Shown: positions 36,743 to 43,649 of the stretch, piece after piece
How the letters are laid out: each line of letters starts with the position of its first letter
Position numbering within the stretch: the stretch's first letter is position 1
From: DATBGO01 sp036558005
GTDB taxonomy: Bacteria; Actinomycetota; Actinomycetes; Streptosporangiales; Streptosporangiaceae
Reading direction: 5' to 3'
Assembly: GCA_036558005.1 (NCBI GenBank)
Contig: DATBGO010000316.1
Location: 33,232-97,231 of the forward strand
Length of the DNA: 64,000 bases
Program-made: the position numbers and the translations under genes
The notes under the pieces: model-generated
What the model was told of the DNA's origin: nothing
Database searches by the model: none
The model's input: only the letters and a program-made list of their open reading frames with translations

Positions 36743-37090
36743 GTGCGCATCACCGAAGCCGCCCGCAGCCTCGGCACCTCGCCCCGGATGCTCCGCTACC
36801 GGGAGTCCCTGGGCCTGCTGCCCGCCGTCCGCTCCGGCCACTCCCCCGGCCACCGCCGCTTCGGCCGTCTCGACCTGGACGCCGTCGCCCTGGGCCTGGC
36901 GATCGAGCAGCGCTACGACATCAGCCCGGCGGCCCTGGCGTTCGGGCTGCGCGTCCTCGCCGACCCGGTCGCCCGCACCCAGGTCGCCGAGCTAGGCCGC
37001 CGCATCGGCCGCATCCAGCCACCCCCCGCCCGAGCCCTCGACTTCGAAAAAGAACGCGCCCAGCGCCTCCTGCGCATCCCCGCCCGCTAA
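36743..37090 (+). CDS. Small MerR-type transcriptional regulator
   Basis: 115 residues. N-terminal winged helix of MerR type (MRITEAARSLGTSPRMLRYRESLGLLP; listed here in part as ITEAARSLG and RMLRYRE), where the usual LRYYE is LRYRE, then a short helical segment ending in RAQRLLRIPAR-like residues. No metal-binding cysteines, and only a short dimerisation helix. Divergent from ahcY over 113 bases, so it may regulate ahcY and its paralogue. GTG start; probably leaderless. Three CATATG-centred sites lie just beyond its 3' end. Confidence 0.78.
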   Translation: MRITEAARSLGTSPRMLRYRESLGLLPAVRSGHSPGHRRFGRLDLDAVALGLAIEQRYDISPAALAFGLRVLADPVARTQVAELGRRIGRIQPPPARALDFEKERAQRLLRIPAR

Positions 37091-37168
37091 CCACCCCGCA
37101 ACAGCGCCGGCCGACCGGGCGCGGCGACCCGACTCGCCCGGGGAGATCAGGCCGGCCGCAAGCCAACC

Positions 37169-37234
37169 CTACATATGTAGGCCTAGCCTTCCCCAACCCT
37201 ACATATGTCGGGTTAGCCGACTGTAGCATATGTC
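37169..37234. repeat. Three CATATG-centred palindromic sites
   Basis: CTACATATGTAG is a perfect palindrome at 37169-37180; AACCCTACATATGTCGGGTTAGCC at 37199-37210 core is a near copy 30 bases on (repeat extended by shared AACC/TAGCC flanks); TAGCATATGTC is at 37224-37234. Helically phased spacing suggests protein binding sites, or remnants of a repeat. Confidence 0.5.
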
Positions 37235-37279
37235 TGATTTGTTCCTGCTGGGCGAAGCTTGGCTGCCGGGCCGTTGCGA

Positions 37280-37342
37280 TTTTTAGCGGCTATGTCACGG
37301 CGCCGGGACTGTTTTAACGGCTGTTTCACATAGCCGCCAAAA
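37280..37342. repeat. Palindromic element with internal direct repeat
   Basis: TTTTTAGCGGCTATGT at the left pairs with ACATAGCCGCCAAAA at the right. Inside, TTTTAGCGGCTATGTCAC and TTTTAACGGCTGTTTCAC form a direct repeat (15 of 18 identical). Non-coding; function unknown. Confidence 0.6.
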
Positions 37343-37596
37343 CCAGGACGGAGGCGAGCCATATCCGCGTGCCTGAGCGGCATGACAGACGTTCAGCTGG
37401 GTCCAGCCATGGCCAGTACGGCAGCGCTGGCCCGGCGCTGCCGCTCTTTCAGCAGCTCAGGGCCAGCGCATCCGTTGCGAGACTCGCCCAGTCACCTGCT
37501 CAAGGTTCTCCCTGGCATGTTCGGGTTCTCTCTGGCTCCTGCGGGAGCTGGACAGTGCCGTGCGGCCAGACAAATGCCCCGATCGGGTCAGGTTGC

Positions 37597-37648
37597 ATGA
37601 TCACGGTGGTTTTTAGGGCTGAAACCACCCAAAATTCACCGAGATCAT
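37597..37648. repeat. TGATC-ended nested palindrome
   Basis: Outer arms ATGATCACGGTG and CACCGAGATCAT pair with one mismatch; a nested stem GGTGGTTT/AAACCACC lies inside. Related in its ends to the element at 5857-5906. It could also act as a terminator for the CDF gene, whose stop is about 100 bases away. Confidence 0.6.
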
Positions 37649-37751
37649 GAAGTAGCTAGCAGCAAGGCCGGGCTCGGCGTGGGTGGCGGGGCCGGGCGGG
37701 CTGGTGGCGGGGCCGGGTCTGGGGAGCGGTCGCGCTGGCGGGGCGGGGTGG

Positions 37752-39119
37752 TTAGCGGCGGGAGCGGAGGCGGGCGGGTAATCTCGGGCGGCCGCGCAGG
37801 GTGCGGATCATGCCGCGGCGGGAGGAGCGGCGGGCCGCGCGCACGGCCGGGTCGGCCTCGTCGTCGCGGCCTTCCTGGTAGAGGTCGGGCTCCAGGTAGA
37901 TCAGCTCGGCGATGGGGACGGCGGCGCGGATGCGGCGTTCGGCTGAGTCGATGGCCTGGGTGAGGCCGGCCGCGCTCTCGTCCGCCGTGACCGCGATCTT
38001 CGCGGCCACCAGCAGCGTGTCCGGGCCGACGTGCAGGGTGCGCAGGTGGATGACCCGGTGGACTTCCGGGCCTTCTTCCAGTGCGGTGACGATCGCGCGC
38101 TCGGTGTCCCGGCTCGCCGCCTCGCCGATCAGCAGGCTCTTCATCTCGACCGCGAGCACGACCGCGACGCAGCCCAGCAGGACGCCGATGGCCAGCGAGG
38201 CGACCCCGTCCCAGCGCTCGCTCCCGGTGATCACCGAGAGGGACACCCCGCACAGCGCTATCAGCAGGCCGATCAGCGCGGCGAAGTCTTCCAGCAGGAT
38301 CGCGGGCAGCTCGGGCGCCTTGGCGTGCCGGATGAAGCTGCGCCAGCTCTCGCCGCGCCTGGTCTCGTTGGACTCGGCGACCGCAGTGCGGAACGAGAGG
38401 CCCTCACCGATGATGGCGATCGCCAGCACGGCGAACGCGGCGACGGGCGAGGTCAGGTGCTCGGGGTGGTTGATCCGCTGGATTCCCTCGTACCCGGAGA
38501 ACACCGCGCCCACGGTGAACAGCACCACCGCGACGACGAAGGCGTAGAAGTAGCGCTCGGCGCCGAAGCCGAACTGGTGCTCCTCGGTCTCGTCCCGCTG
38601 CGACCGGCGCCGGCCGATCAGCAGCAGCGCCTGGTTGCTGGAGTCGGCGACCGAGTGCACCGACTCGGCGGCCATCGCGGCCGAGCCAGTGATCAGGAAC
38701 GCGATGAACTTGGTTACCGCGATGCCCAGGTTGGCCGCGAACGCGGCGAAGACTGCCTTCTTCCCCGTCGGCTGATGCCCGCCCGGCTGATGCCCGCCCG
38801 GCTGATGCCCGACCGGCTGATGCCCGACCGGCCGCCCGCCTGCCTGTCGCCCGGCTGCCTGTTGCCCGCCCGGACGCGGACCGGTCGCCTCGTGCCTAGC
38901 TGATTGCGGGCCGGCGGCCCGCGGATCGTTGGTACGCGGATCGTTGGTACGCGGATCGTTGGTATGCGGATCGTCGGCACGCGGATCGTTGGTACGCGGG
39001 CGGCGGCCGGGTGCGGGCGGACCGGCCCGCGGGTGATTGTGGCCGGCAGTCATTTCGCCGGGAGGGTGCTGCCCGCCGCGCACGGCGCCGGGGTCGGCCG
39101 CGTCCCGGCCAGCCTCCAT
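37752..39119 (-). CDS. Cation diffusion facilitator with His-rich N-terminal extension
   Basis: 455 residues. CDF transporter, probably zinc or other divalent metal in exchange for protons: five to six transmembrane helices with HSVADSSNQALLL (HxxxD site) and EDFAALIGLL, and a cytoplasmic C-terminal domain. The N-terminal roughly 110 residues are disordered and repetitive: four TNDPR-type units (DNA repeat CGGATCGTTGGTACG at 38920-38995) and GHQP repeats (38765-38830) that may bind metal. Start uncertain: ATG at 39119, GTG at 39122 or ATG at 39053. It starts 9 bases after the Trm112-like stop, so they are co-transcribed. Confidence 0.82.
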   Translation of the reverse strand: MEAGRDAADPGAVRGGQHPPGEMTAGHNHPRAGPPAPGRRPRTNDPRADDPHTNDPRTNDPRTNDPRAAGPQSARHEATGPRPGGQQAAGRQAGGRPVGHQPVGHQPGGHQPGGHQPTGKKAVFAAFAANLGIAVTKFIAFLITGSAAMAAESVHSVADSSNQALLLIGRRRSQRDETEEHQFGFGAERYFYAFVVAVVLFTVGAVFSGYEGIQRINHPEHLTSPVAAFAVLAIAIIGEGLSFRTAVAESNETRRGESWRSFIRHAKAPELPAILLEDFAALIGLLIALCGVSLSVITGSERWDGVASLAIGVLLGCVAVVLAVEMKSLLIGEAASRDTERAIVTALEEGPEVHRVIHLRTLHVGPDTLLVAAKIAVTADESAAGLTQAIDSAERRIRAAVPIAELIYLEPDLYQEGRDDEADPAVRAARRSSRRGMIRTLRGRPRLPARLRSRR

Positions 39120-39127
39120 CACGGTCG

Positions 39128-39340
39128 CTAGCTGGCCGCGGGGTCGCGGGCCTCGGGGTCGCGGGCCGCGGGGTCGCGCGCCTCGGACACCAGCAGCACC
39201 GGGATGTCGTCGCGGACCGGGTAGGCCAGGCCGCAGTCCGCGCCGGTGCAGATCAGCTCGCTGGCCTCGTCGTCGGCCCGGAGCGGGGCATGACATTTCG
39301 GGCAGGCCAGGATCTCCAGTAGCCAGTCGTCAATCTTCAT
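39128..39340 (-). CDS. Trm112-like zinc protein (UPF0434)
   Basis: 70 residues. MKIDDWLLEILACPKCH-type start with Cys13/Cys16 and Cys31/Cys36 for zinc (CPKC and CTGADC) and YPVRDDIPVLL. Bacterial members are thought to support methyltransferases or envelope enzymes; function here unknown. The C-terminus is a tandem ARDPA repeat (three copies), longer than in typical members. Same strand as phosphomannomutase (32-base gap) and CDF gene. Confidence 0.88.
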   Translation of the reverse strand: MKIDDWLLEILACPKCHAPLRADDEASELICTGADCGLAYPVRDDIPVLLVSEARDPAARDPEARDPAAS

Positions 39341-39372
39341 AGTGTCTCCAGAGTGTCAGACGAAAACCCGGC

Positions 39373-40728
39373 CTAAGCCCTGGTACCGCTAATCATGCCC
39401 AGGACCTCGTCCCGCATCGCGGCCATCGTCGCCGGATCGTGCGCCTCGACGTTCAGCCGCAGCAACGGCTCGGTGTTCGATGGCCGCAGGTTGAACCACC
39501 AGTCCCCGCCCATCACGGTCAGCCCGTCCAGGTCATCCGTGCTCACCCCCGGCCGGCCGGCGAAGGCCGCGCGAACGGCGGCCGTGGCCGCGGCCTGGTC
39601 GGCGACCTCGCTGTTGAGCTCGCCGCTGGCGTGATAGCGCTGATAGGCGGTGAGCAGCGGGGACAGCGGCCCGGCCTGCGAGCCGAGCGCCGCGAGCACG
39701 TGCATCGCGGCCAGCATCCCCGAGTCAGCGAACCAGAAGTCGCGGAAGTAGAAATGCCCGGAATGCTCGCCGCCGAAGACCGCGCCGGTCGCGGCCATCT
39801 GCGCCTTGATGAACGAGTGCCCGACCCGGGTCCGCACCGGGGTGCCGCCGTGCTCGGACACGATCTCGGGGACCGCCCGGGAGGTGATCAGGTTGTGGAT
39901 GATGGTGGCGCCGGGTTCCCTGGCCAGCTCGCGCACCGCGATCAGCGCGGTCAGCGCGGACGGCGAGACGATCTCGCCGCGCTCGTCCACCACGAAGCAC
40001 CGGTCGGCGTCGCCGTCGAAGGCCAGGCCGATGTCGGCGCCGGAGGTGACGACGGCGTGCTGCAGGTCGGCCAGGTTGGCCGGGTCGATCGGGTTCGGCT
40101 CGTGATGCGGGAAGGTGCCGTCCAGCTCGAAGTACAGCGGCACCGTCTGGATCGGCAGCCCGGCGAACACGGCAGGAACGGTGTGGCCCGCCATCCCGTT
40201 CCCGGCGTCCACCGCGACCTTGAGCGGGCGGATGCCAGACAGGTCGACCAGGCCGTTGAGGTAGGCGGCGTACCCCGACAGCAGGTCCTGGTTGCTGATC
40301 GTGCCGGCCGGTCCTGCGGGCGCGGCGACGCCGTCGGCGGTCAGCTCGCGTAGCTGGCTGAGCCCGGTGTCGGCACCGACCGGCCGGGCCCCGGCCCGGC
40401 ACAGCTTGATCCCGTTGTACTTGGCCGGATTGTGGCTGGCGGTGATCATCGCGCCCGGCAGGCCGAGGCTGCCGCTGGCGTAGTACAGCAGGTCAGAGGA
40501 ACCCAGCCCGGCGCAGATCACGTCCGCGCCCTGGCTGGCCGCGCCCCGGCCGAACGCCTCGGCCAGCGGGACCGAGGAGGTCCGCATATCGTGCGCGATC
40601 ACCATCCCGGGCGAGCCGGTCAGCTGGGCGAACGCGGCCCCCACCCGGTGCGCCACCGCTTCGTCGAGCTCGTCAGGGACGACGCCGCGGATGTCGTACG
40701 ACTTGAAGATCTTGGCGTACTGAGCCAC
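39373..40728 (-). CDS. manB: Phosphomannomutase/phosphoglucomutase
   Basis: 451 residues. Interconverts mannose-6-phosphate and mannose-1-phosphate for GDP-mannose. Phosphoserine loop ITASHNPAKYNG, metal loop FDGDADRCFVVDE, sugar loop GGEHSGHFYF and phosphate loop RPSNTEPLLRL. GTG at 40728 (VAQYAKIFKSYD) has AGGAGG 9 bases upstream; another GTG at 40749 would add 7 residues. Sits next to DUF3499 as in mycobacteria (Rv3257c-Rv3258c). Works with the guanylyltransferase at 55900. Confidence 0.93.
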   Translation of the reverse strand: MAQYAKIFKSYDIRGVVPDELDEAVAHRVGAAFAQLTGSPGMVIAHDMRTSSVPLAEAFGRGAASQGADVICAGLGSSDLLYYASGSLGLPGAMITASHNPAKYNGIKLCRAGARPVGADTGLSQLRELTADGVAAPAGPAGTISNQDLLSGYAAYLNGLVDLSGIRPLKVAVDAGNGMAGHTVPAVFAGLPIQTVPLYFELDGTFPHHEPNPIDPANLADLQHAVVTSGADIGLAFDGDADRCFVVDERGEIVSPSALTALIAVRELAREPGATIIHNLITSRAVPEIVSEHGGTPVRTRVGHSFIKAQMAATGAVFGGEHSGHFYFRDFWFADSGMLAAMHVLAALGSQAGPLSPLLTAYQRYHASGELNSEVADQAAATAAVRAAFAGRPGVSTDDLDGLTVMGGDWWFNLRPSNTEPLLRLNVEAHDPATMAAMRDEVLGMISGTRA

Positions 40729-41031
40729 TGTGGCATGCCTCCTGAGCACGCTGTTGCCGGCCTGGCCGGGGCACCGGCTGCCTGATCATCGGCACCGGCT
40801 GACGGCGCAGCGGCGGCCGGCCGCCGCGGCACGACCGCGCTAACCGGACGTGTCTGCCCCGGACTTCCCTGCCCCGGGGACCGAGCCTACCGGTCCTGGC
40901 CTGCCCGCGGCCGGCGGACCGCAGCGCCCGGCGGCGGGCCGGCTAGCAGACAGCCGGCGGGCTGACCGGCAGATGACCGGCGGCCGGCGGGCAGCTGGCC
41001 GCCCGGCAGCTGGCTGGCAGACCCGGGCGGG
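40729..41031. other. Intergenic region upstream of phosphomannomutase
   Basis: 303 bases, very GC-rich, with several loosely repeated ACCGGC and GCCGGCGG blocks at 40905-41020. No gene or clear promoter is visible. Confidence 0.45.
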
Positions 41032-41397
41032 CTAACCCAGGCGACCGGTGTCGCGCGGCGAGGACCGCAGCACCCGCAGGTGGCCGCGCCTGCCGACCTC
41101 GACGCCCTGGCCGACCGGCTCGGTGGCGGCACGCGGGCTGGCCGCCTCACGGACCGCGTCGGCGAGCGCTTCCAGGTCGTCGGCGGCCTCCTCGACCGGG
41201 TCGGCGGGCAGCCGGACGACATCCCAGCCCCTGGGCACGGTCAGCCGGTCGGCGTGCAGCGTGCACAGGTCGTAGGAGTGCGGCTCCTGATAGGCGGCGA
41301 GCGGGCCGAGCACGGCGGTGGAGTCGCGGTAGACGTAGGTGAGCGTGTACAGCGCGGTCTGCTTGCACGCGGGGCGACTGCAGCGACGAGAACTCAA
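41032..41397 (-). CDS. DUF3499 family protein
   Basis: 121 residues. N-terminal Cys/His pattern RRCSRPACKQTALYTLTYVYRD then YDLCTLHADRL (shown in pieces: CSRPAC, CTLH) suggests a zinc site; actinobacteria-specific family (Rv3258c type), function unknown. The start is TTG at 41397, supported by GGAGG 7 bases upstream; no ATG or GTG is near. Divergent from the metallopeptidase-like gene. Confidence 0.9.
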   Translation of the reverse strand: MSSRRCSRPACKQTALYTLTYVYRDSTAVLGPLAAYQEPHSYDLCTLHADRLTVPRGWDVVRLPADPVEEAADDLEALADAVREAASPRAATEPVGQGVEVGRRGHLRVLRSSPRDTGRLG

Positions 41398-41614
41398 CGG
41401 CCCGCCTCCCTCACAGATCCGCGCCCCTTGCCGCCAAGGCTAGCCTCAGGGTGTGACATCCCGCCGGAGGCTTGCCGCGTGGAATGCTCACAACGGCTGA
41501 CCGTACCCACCCAGGGGCGGTAACGCCATCACCTGGGGCACTCGGTGCGATCGTGTCTGCCCCGCCGGGTGCGGCGGCACCGGTTTCCCGGCCCGGCGGA
41601 TACGCTCTGAGATT

Positions 41615-42085
41615 GTGCAGACCGCCGATGACCAGCCCCCGCGCCGCCCGCGGATCAGGCGAAGGGACCGGCATGGCCGGGGGCTGCGCGGCACCCTCGT
41701 CCCGCCGGGCACCCCGCTGTACCGCAGCCGGGCCGAGCGTTTCGACGACCTGGTGCTCCAGGCGGTCGCCCAGCTGGAGCCGCGCTGGCACGCGCAGCTG
41801 GCCGGGGTGGAATTCGCGGTCGAGGAGATCCCGCCCGCCGAGCCGCCGGACGAGAGCCCTGACCCGGTGCCGCTGGCCTCGCTCGACCCTGGCTGGCCGG
41901 GGTCGGCGGACACGGGCCAGCCAGCCAGGCCAGCCCGGATCGTGGTGTACCGGCGGCCGCTGCTGGCCAGGGCCGACGGCGAGGAAGAGCTGGCCGAGCT
42001 GGTGCTGGACGTGGTGGTGGAGGAGTTCGCCCGGCTGCTGGGCATCGACCCGGAGATGGTCGACCCCGGCTATCCGGACTCCTGA
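41615..42085 (+). CDS. Degenerate zincin-like metallopeptidase family protein (Rv3259 type)
   Basis: 156 residues. Matches the short metallopeptidase family next to DUF3499 and whiB2 in mycobacteria: FDDLVLQAVAQLEPRW, RIVVYRRPLLARA, LLGIDPEMVDPGYPDS. In place of the HExxH zinc motif there is LDVVVEEFARLLG, with no histidine, so peptidase activity is unlikely. GTG at 41615 follows a TACGCT box by 8 bases, suggesting a leaderless message. Confidence 0.82.
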   Translation: MQTADDQPPRRPRIRRRDRHGRGLRGTLVPPGTPLYRSRAERFDDLVLQAVAQLEPRWHAQLAGVEFAVEEIPPAEPPDESPDPVPLASLDPGWPGSADTGQPARPARIVVYRRPLLARADGEEELAELVLDVVVEEFARLLGIDPEMVDPGYPDS

Positions 42086-42094
42086 CCGGGTCAG

Positions 42095-42160
42095 CCCGGG
42101 CGGTGCGGTCAAGGGCAGTGCGGCCAAGGGCGGTGCGGTCAAGGCAGTGCCGTCAGGGCA
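42095..42160. repeat. 15-base tandem repeat at a convergent junction
   Basis: Four to five imperfect copies of GGGCAGTGCGGTCAA between the metallopeptidase-like gene and the DUF5719 gene, running into the last codons of the latter. Resembles the array at 33840-33945 in placement. Confidence 0.7.
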
Positions 42161-43649
42161 GTGCCGCGGTCACTGAGCTGTGCACCGGCGGCAGCGCCAC
42201 CGAGGTCAGCGAGCTGACCACCGGAAGCAGCGCCGTCACCTTGCCCAGGGTGCCGGCCACCCGGCCCGCGTACACCGGGCCGGACCCGGCCAGCGGGGTC
42301 AGCACCACCGCGAACCCCTTGCTCGCCGCCCCGGCCGGTGCCTTGACCTTCACCACCACGGTCTTGCCCGCGGCGACCTGGTGCACCGACCCGGCCTCGG
42401 CCGCGCTGGCGGTCTGGGTCCCGATCCGCACCTGAGCGGCGCCTTTCGGCGCGGACAGCACGATGCTGACCGATTTGCCGGTATTACCGGAGATCACGCC
42501 CTGCTGCTGCACCGGCCCGCTCGCGGCGGTGAACACGCCAGGCGACCCGGCCGCGCCGCCTGGTACCGACATGGTGGCGGTCACCGGCACGTTCGACTTG
42601 AGCCTGACCGCCGCGGCGAGACCGCCCAGCGACGGCAACGCGACCTGCACCGCGGAGCCGCCGGGCAGGTCGAGCCCGCTGCCCCCGGTGGGCTGGTAGG
42701 AGCCCTTCCCGGTCACCGCGGTCAGCTTGATCTGCGCGTTGCCGTTGCCGGGCACCACCACGTACAGGTTCCTGGTGCCCGGCGCGGCGGGCAGGCCGGG
42801 CAGCACCAGGTTCCTGGCCGGGACCTGCGCGGACGGCAGCCAGCTGCCGGGCTGGCTGGTCCGCGCGGTGTCCCTGAGCGCGGCGACGAGCCGGCCCACG
42901 CTGGTATTGACGTGCAGCGCCACCACCCGCGACTTTCTGACCAGCTTGGCCAGCGACTGGACCACCATGCCGTGCGCGGGCACCTGGATGCCGGTATCAG
43001 TGCTGCCCAGCAGCGGGCCGCTGTCGGTGTAGATGTCGACTTCGGCGGTCGCGGGCTGGTTGTCGGTGTTCATCAGGTACAGCAGGATGTTGGCGGTCTT
43101 GGCCTGCCCGGGGCCGACGAACCAGTAATCGGTGCCGGGCTCGCCGCACCGCGAGGTCGCCAGCCCGCCCGGGCCCGTCTGCTCGACCTCCAGGCCGCGG
43201 GCCATGGACCCGGCTGCCGTGATCATGACCCCGCCGCGGGCCGGGCCAGCCGGCACCGGGCCGGCCGCCACCTTCGCCGGCTTGGCAGATTTACGCTTAA
43301 CGCGAGCCGCCCCGATAGCGGTCCTGATCAGCCGGCCTGGCTGGGTGAGAACCCTCAATGGCGTCGCCGGGGCCGGACTGCTGGCCGTGGCCAGGCGGCT
43401 CACCTCGGCTTTCCCAGCACCGGCCGACTCGGCGGCCAGGGCGATACCGCCCCCGGTCGGAGCGGTCGAACCTGGCGCCGCGCAGGCCCGCACCACCGAG
43501 GAGACCACCGCGTGCGCGGGGCTCGGCACCCTGGTACCTGCCTTGACCGCCATCCGGTGGCCGGACGAGGCGAAGGCCAGTTCCGCGCCGACCGCCACGA
43601 TCACCAGCAGCGCGACCACGAACCGGTTGCCCAGCAGGCCTCTCACCAC
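42153..43649 (-). CDS. DUF5719 exported protein
   Basis: 498 residues. N-terminal transmembrane/signal helix (LLGNRFVVALLVIVAVGAEL, residues 5-24), then an extracellular beta-rich region (WFVGPGQAKTANILLYLMN, TAEVDIYTDSGPL, GRLVAALRDTA). DUF5719 proteins are found beside the GT2 glycosyltransferase and WhiB genes in actinomycetes; function unknown, probably envelope related. Its ATG overlaps the glycosyltransferase stop by 7 bases, so the two are coupled. Confidence 0.83.
   Translation of the reverse strand: MVRGLLGNRFVVALLVIVAVGAELAFASSGHRMAVKAGTRVPSPAHAVVSSVVRACAAPGSTAPTGGGIALAAESAGAGKAEVSRLATASSPAPATPLRVLTQPGRLIRTAIGAARVKRKSAKPAKVAAGPVPAGPARGGVMITAAGSMARGLEVEQTGPGGLATSRCGEPGTDYWFVGPGQAKTANILLYLMNTDNQPATAEVDIYTDSGPLLGSTDTGIQVPAHGMVVQSLAKLVRKSRVVALHVNTSVGRLVAALRDTARTSQPGSWLPSAQVPARNLVLPGLPAAPGTRNLYVVVPGNGNAQIKLTAVTGKGSYQPTGGSGLDLPGGSAVQVALPSLGGLAAAVRLKSNVPVTATMSVPGGAAGSPGVFTAASGPVQQQGVISGNTGKSVSIVLSAPKGAAQVRIGTQTASAAEAGSVHQVAAGKTVVVKVKAPAGAASKGFAVVLTPLAGSGPVYAGRVAGTLGKVTALLPVVSSLTSVALPPVHSSVTAALP

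Larger units (their letters stand above)
37091..37751. other. Non-coding region rich in palindromes
   Basis: 661 bases between the convergent MerR-type and CDF genes. It is less GC-rich than neighbours and no frame shows the local codon bias; a 93-codon frame at 37369-37650 is rejected. It holds three CATATG-centred sites (37169-37234), a TTTTAGCGGCT palindrome (37280-37342) and a TGATC-ended palindrome (37597-37648). It may be a decayed or mobile non-coding insertion. Confidence 0.6.

Noticed and set aside
37369..37650. 93-codon frame in the palindrome-rich gap
   Set aside because: No codon bias like its neighbours, no family match, and its end lies inside a palindromic element.
42095..42160. 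CRISPR-like array
   Set aside because: Units are short, contiguous and lack spacers; no cas gene is present.
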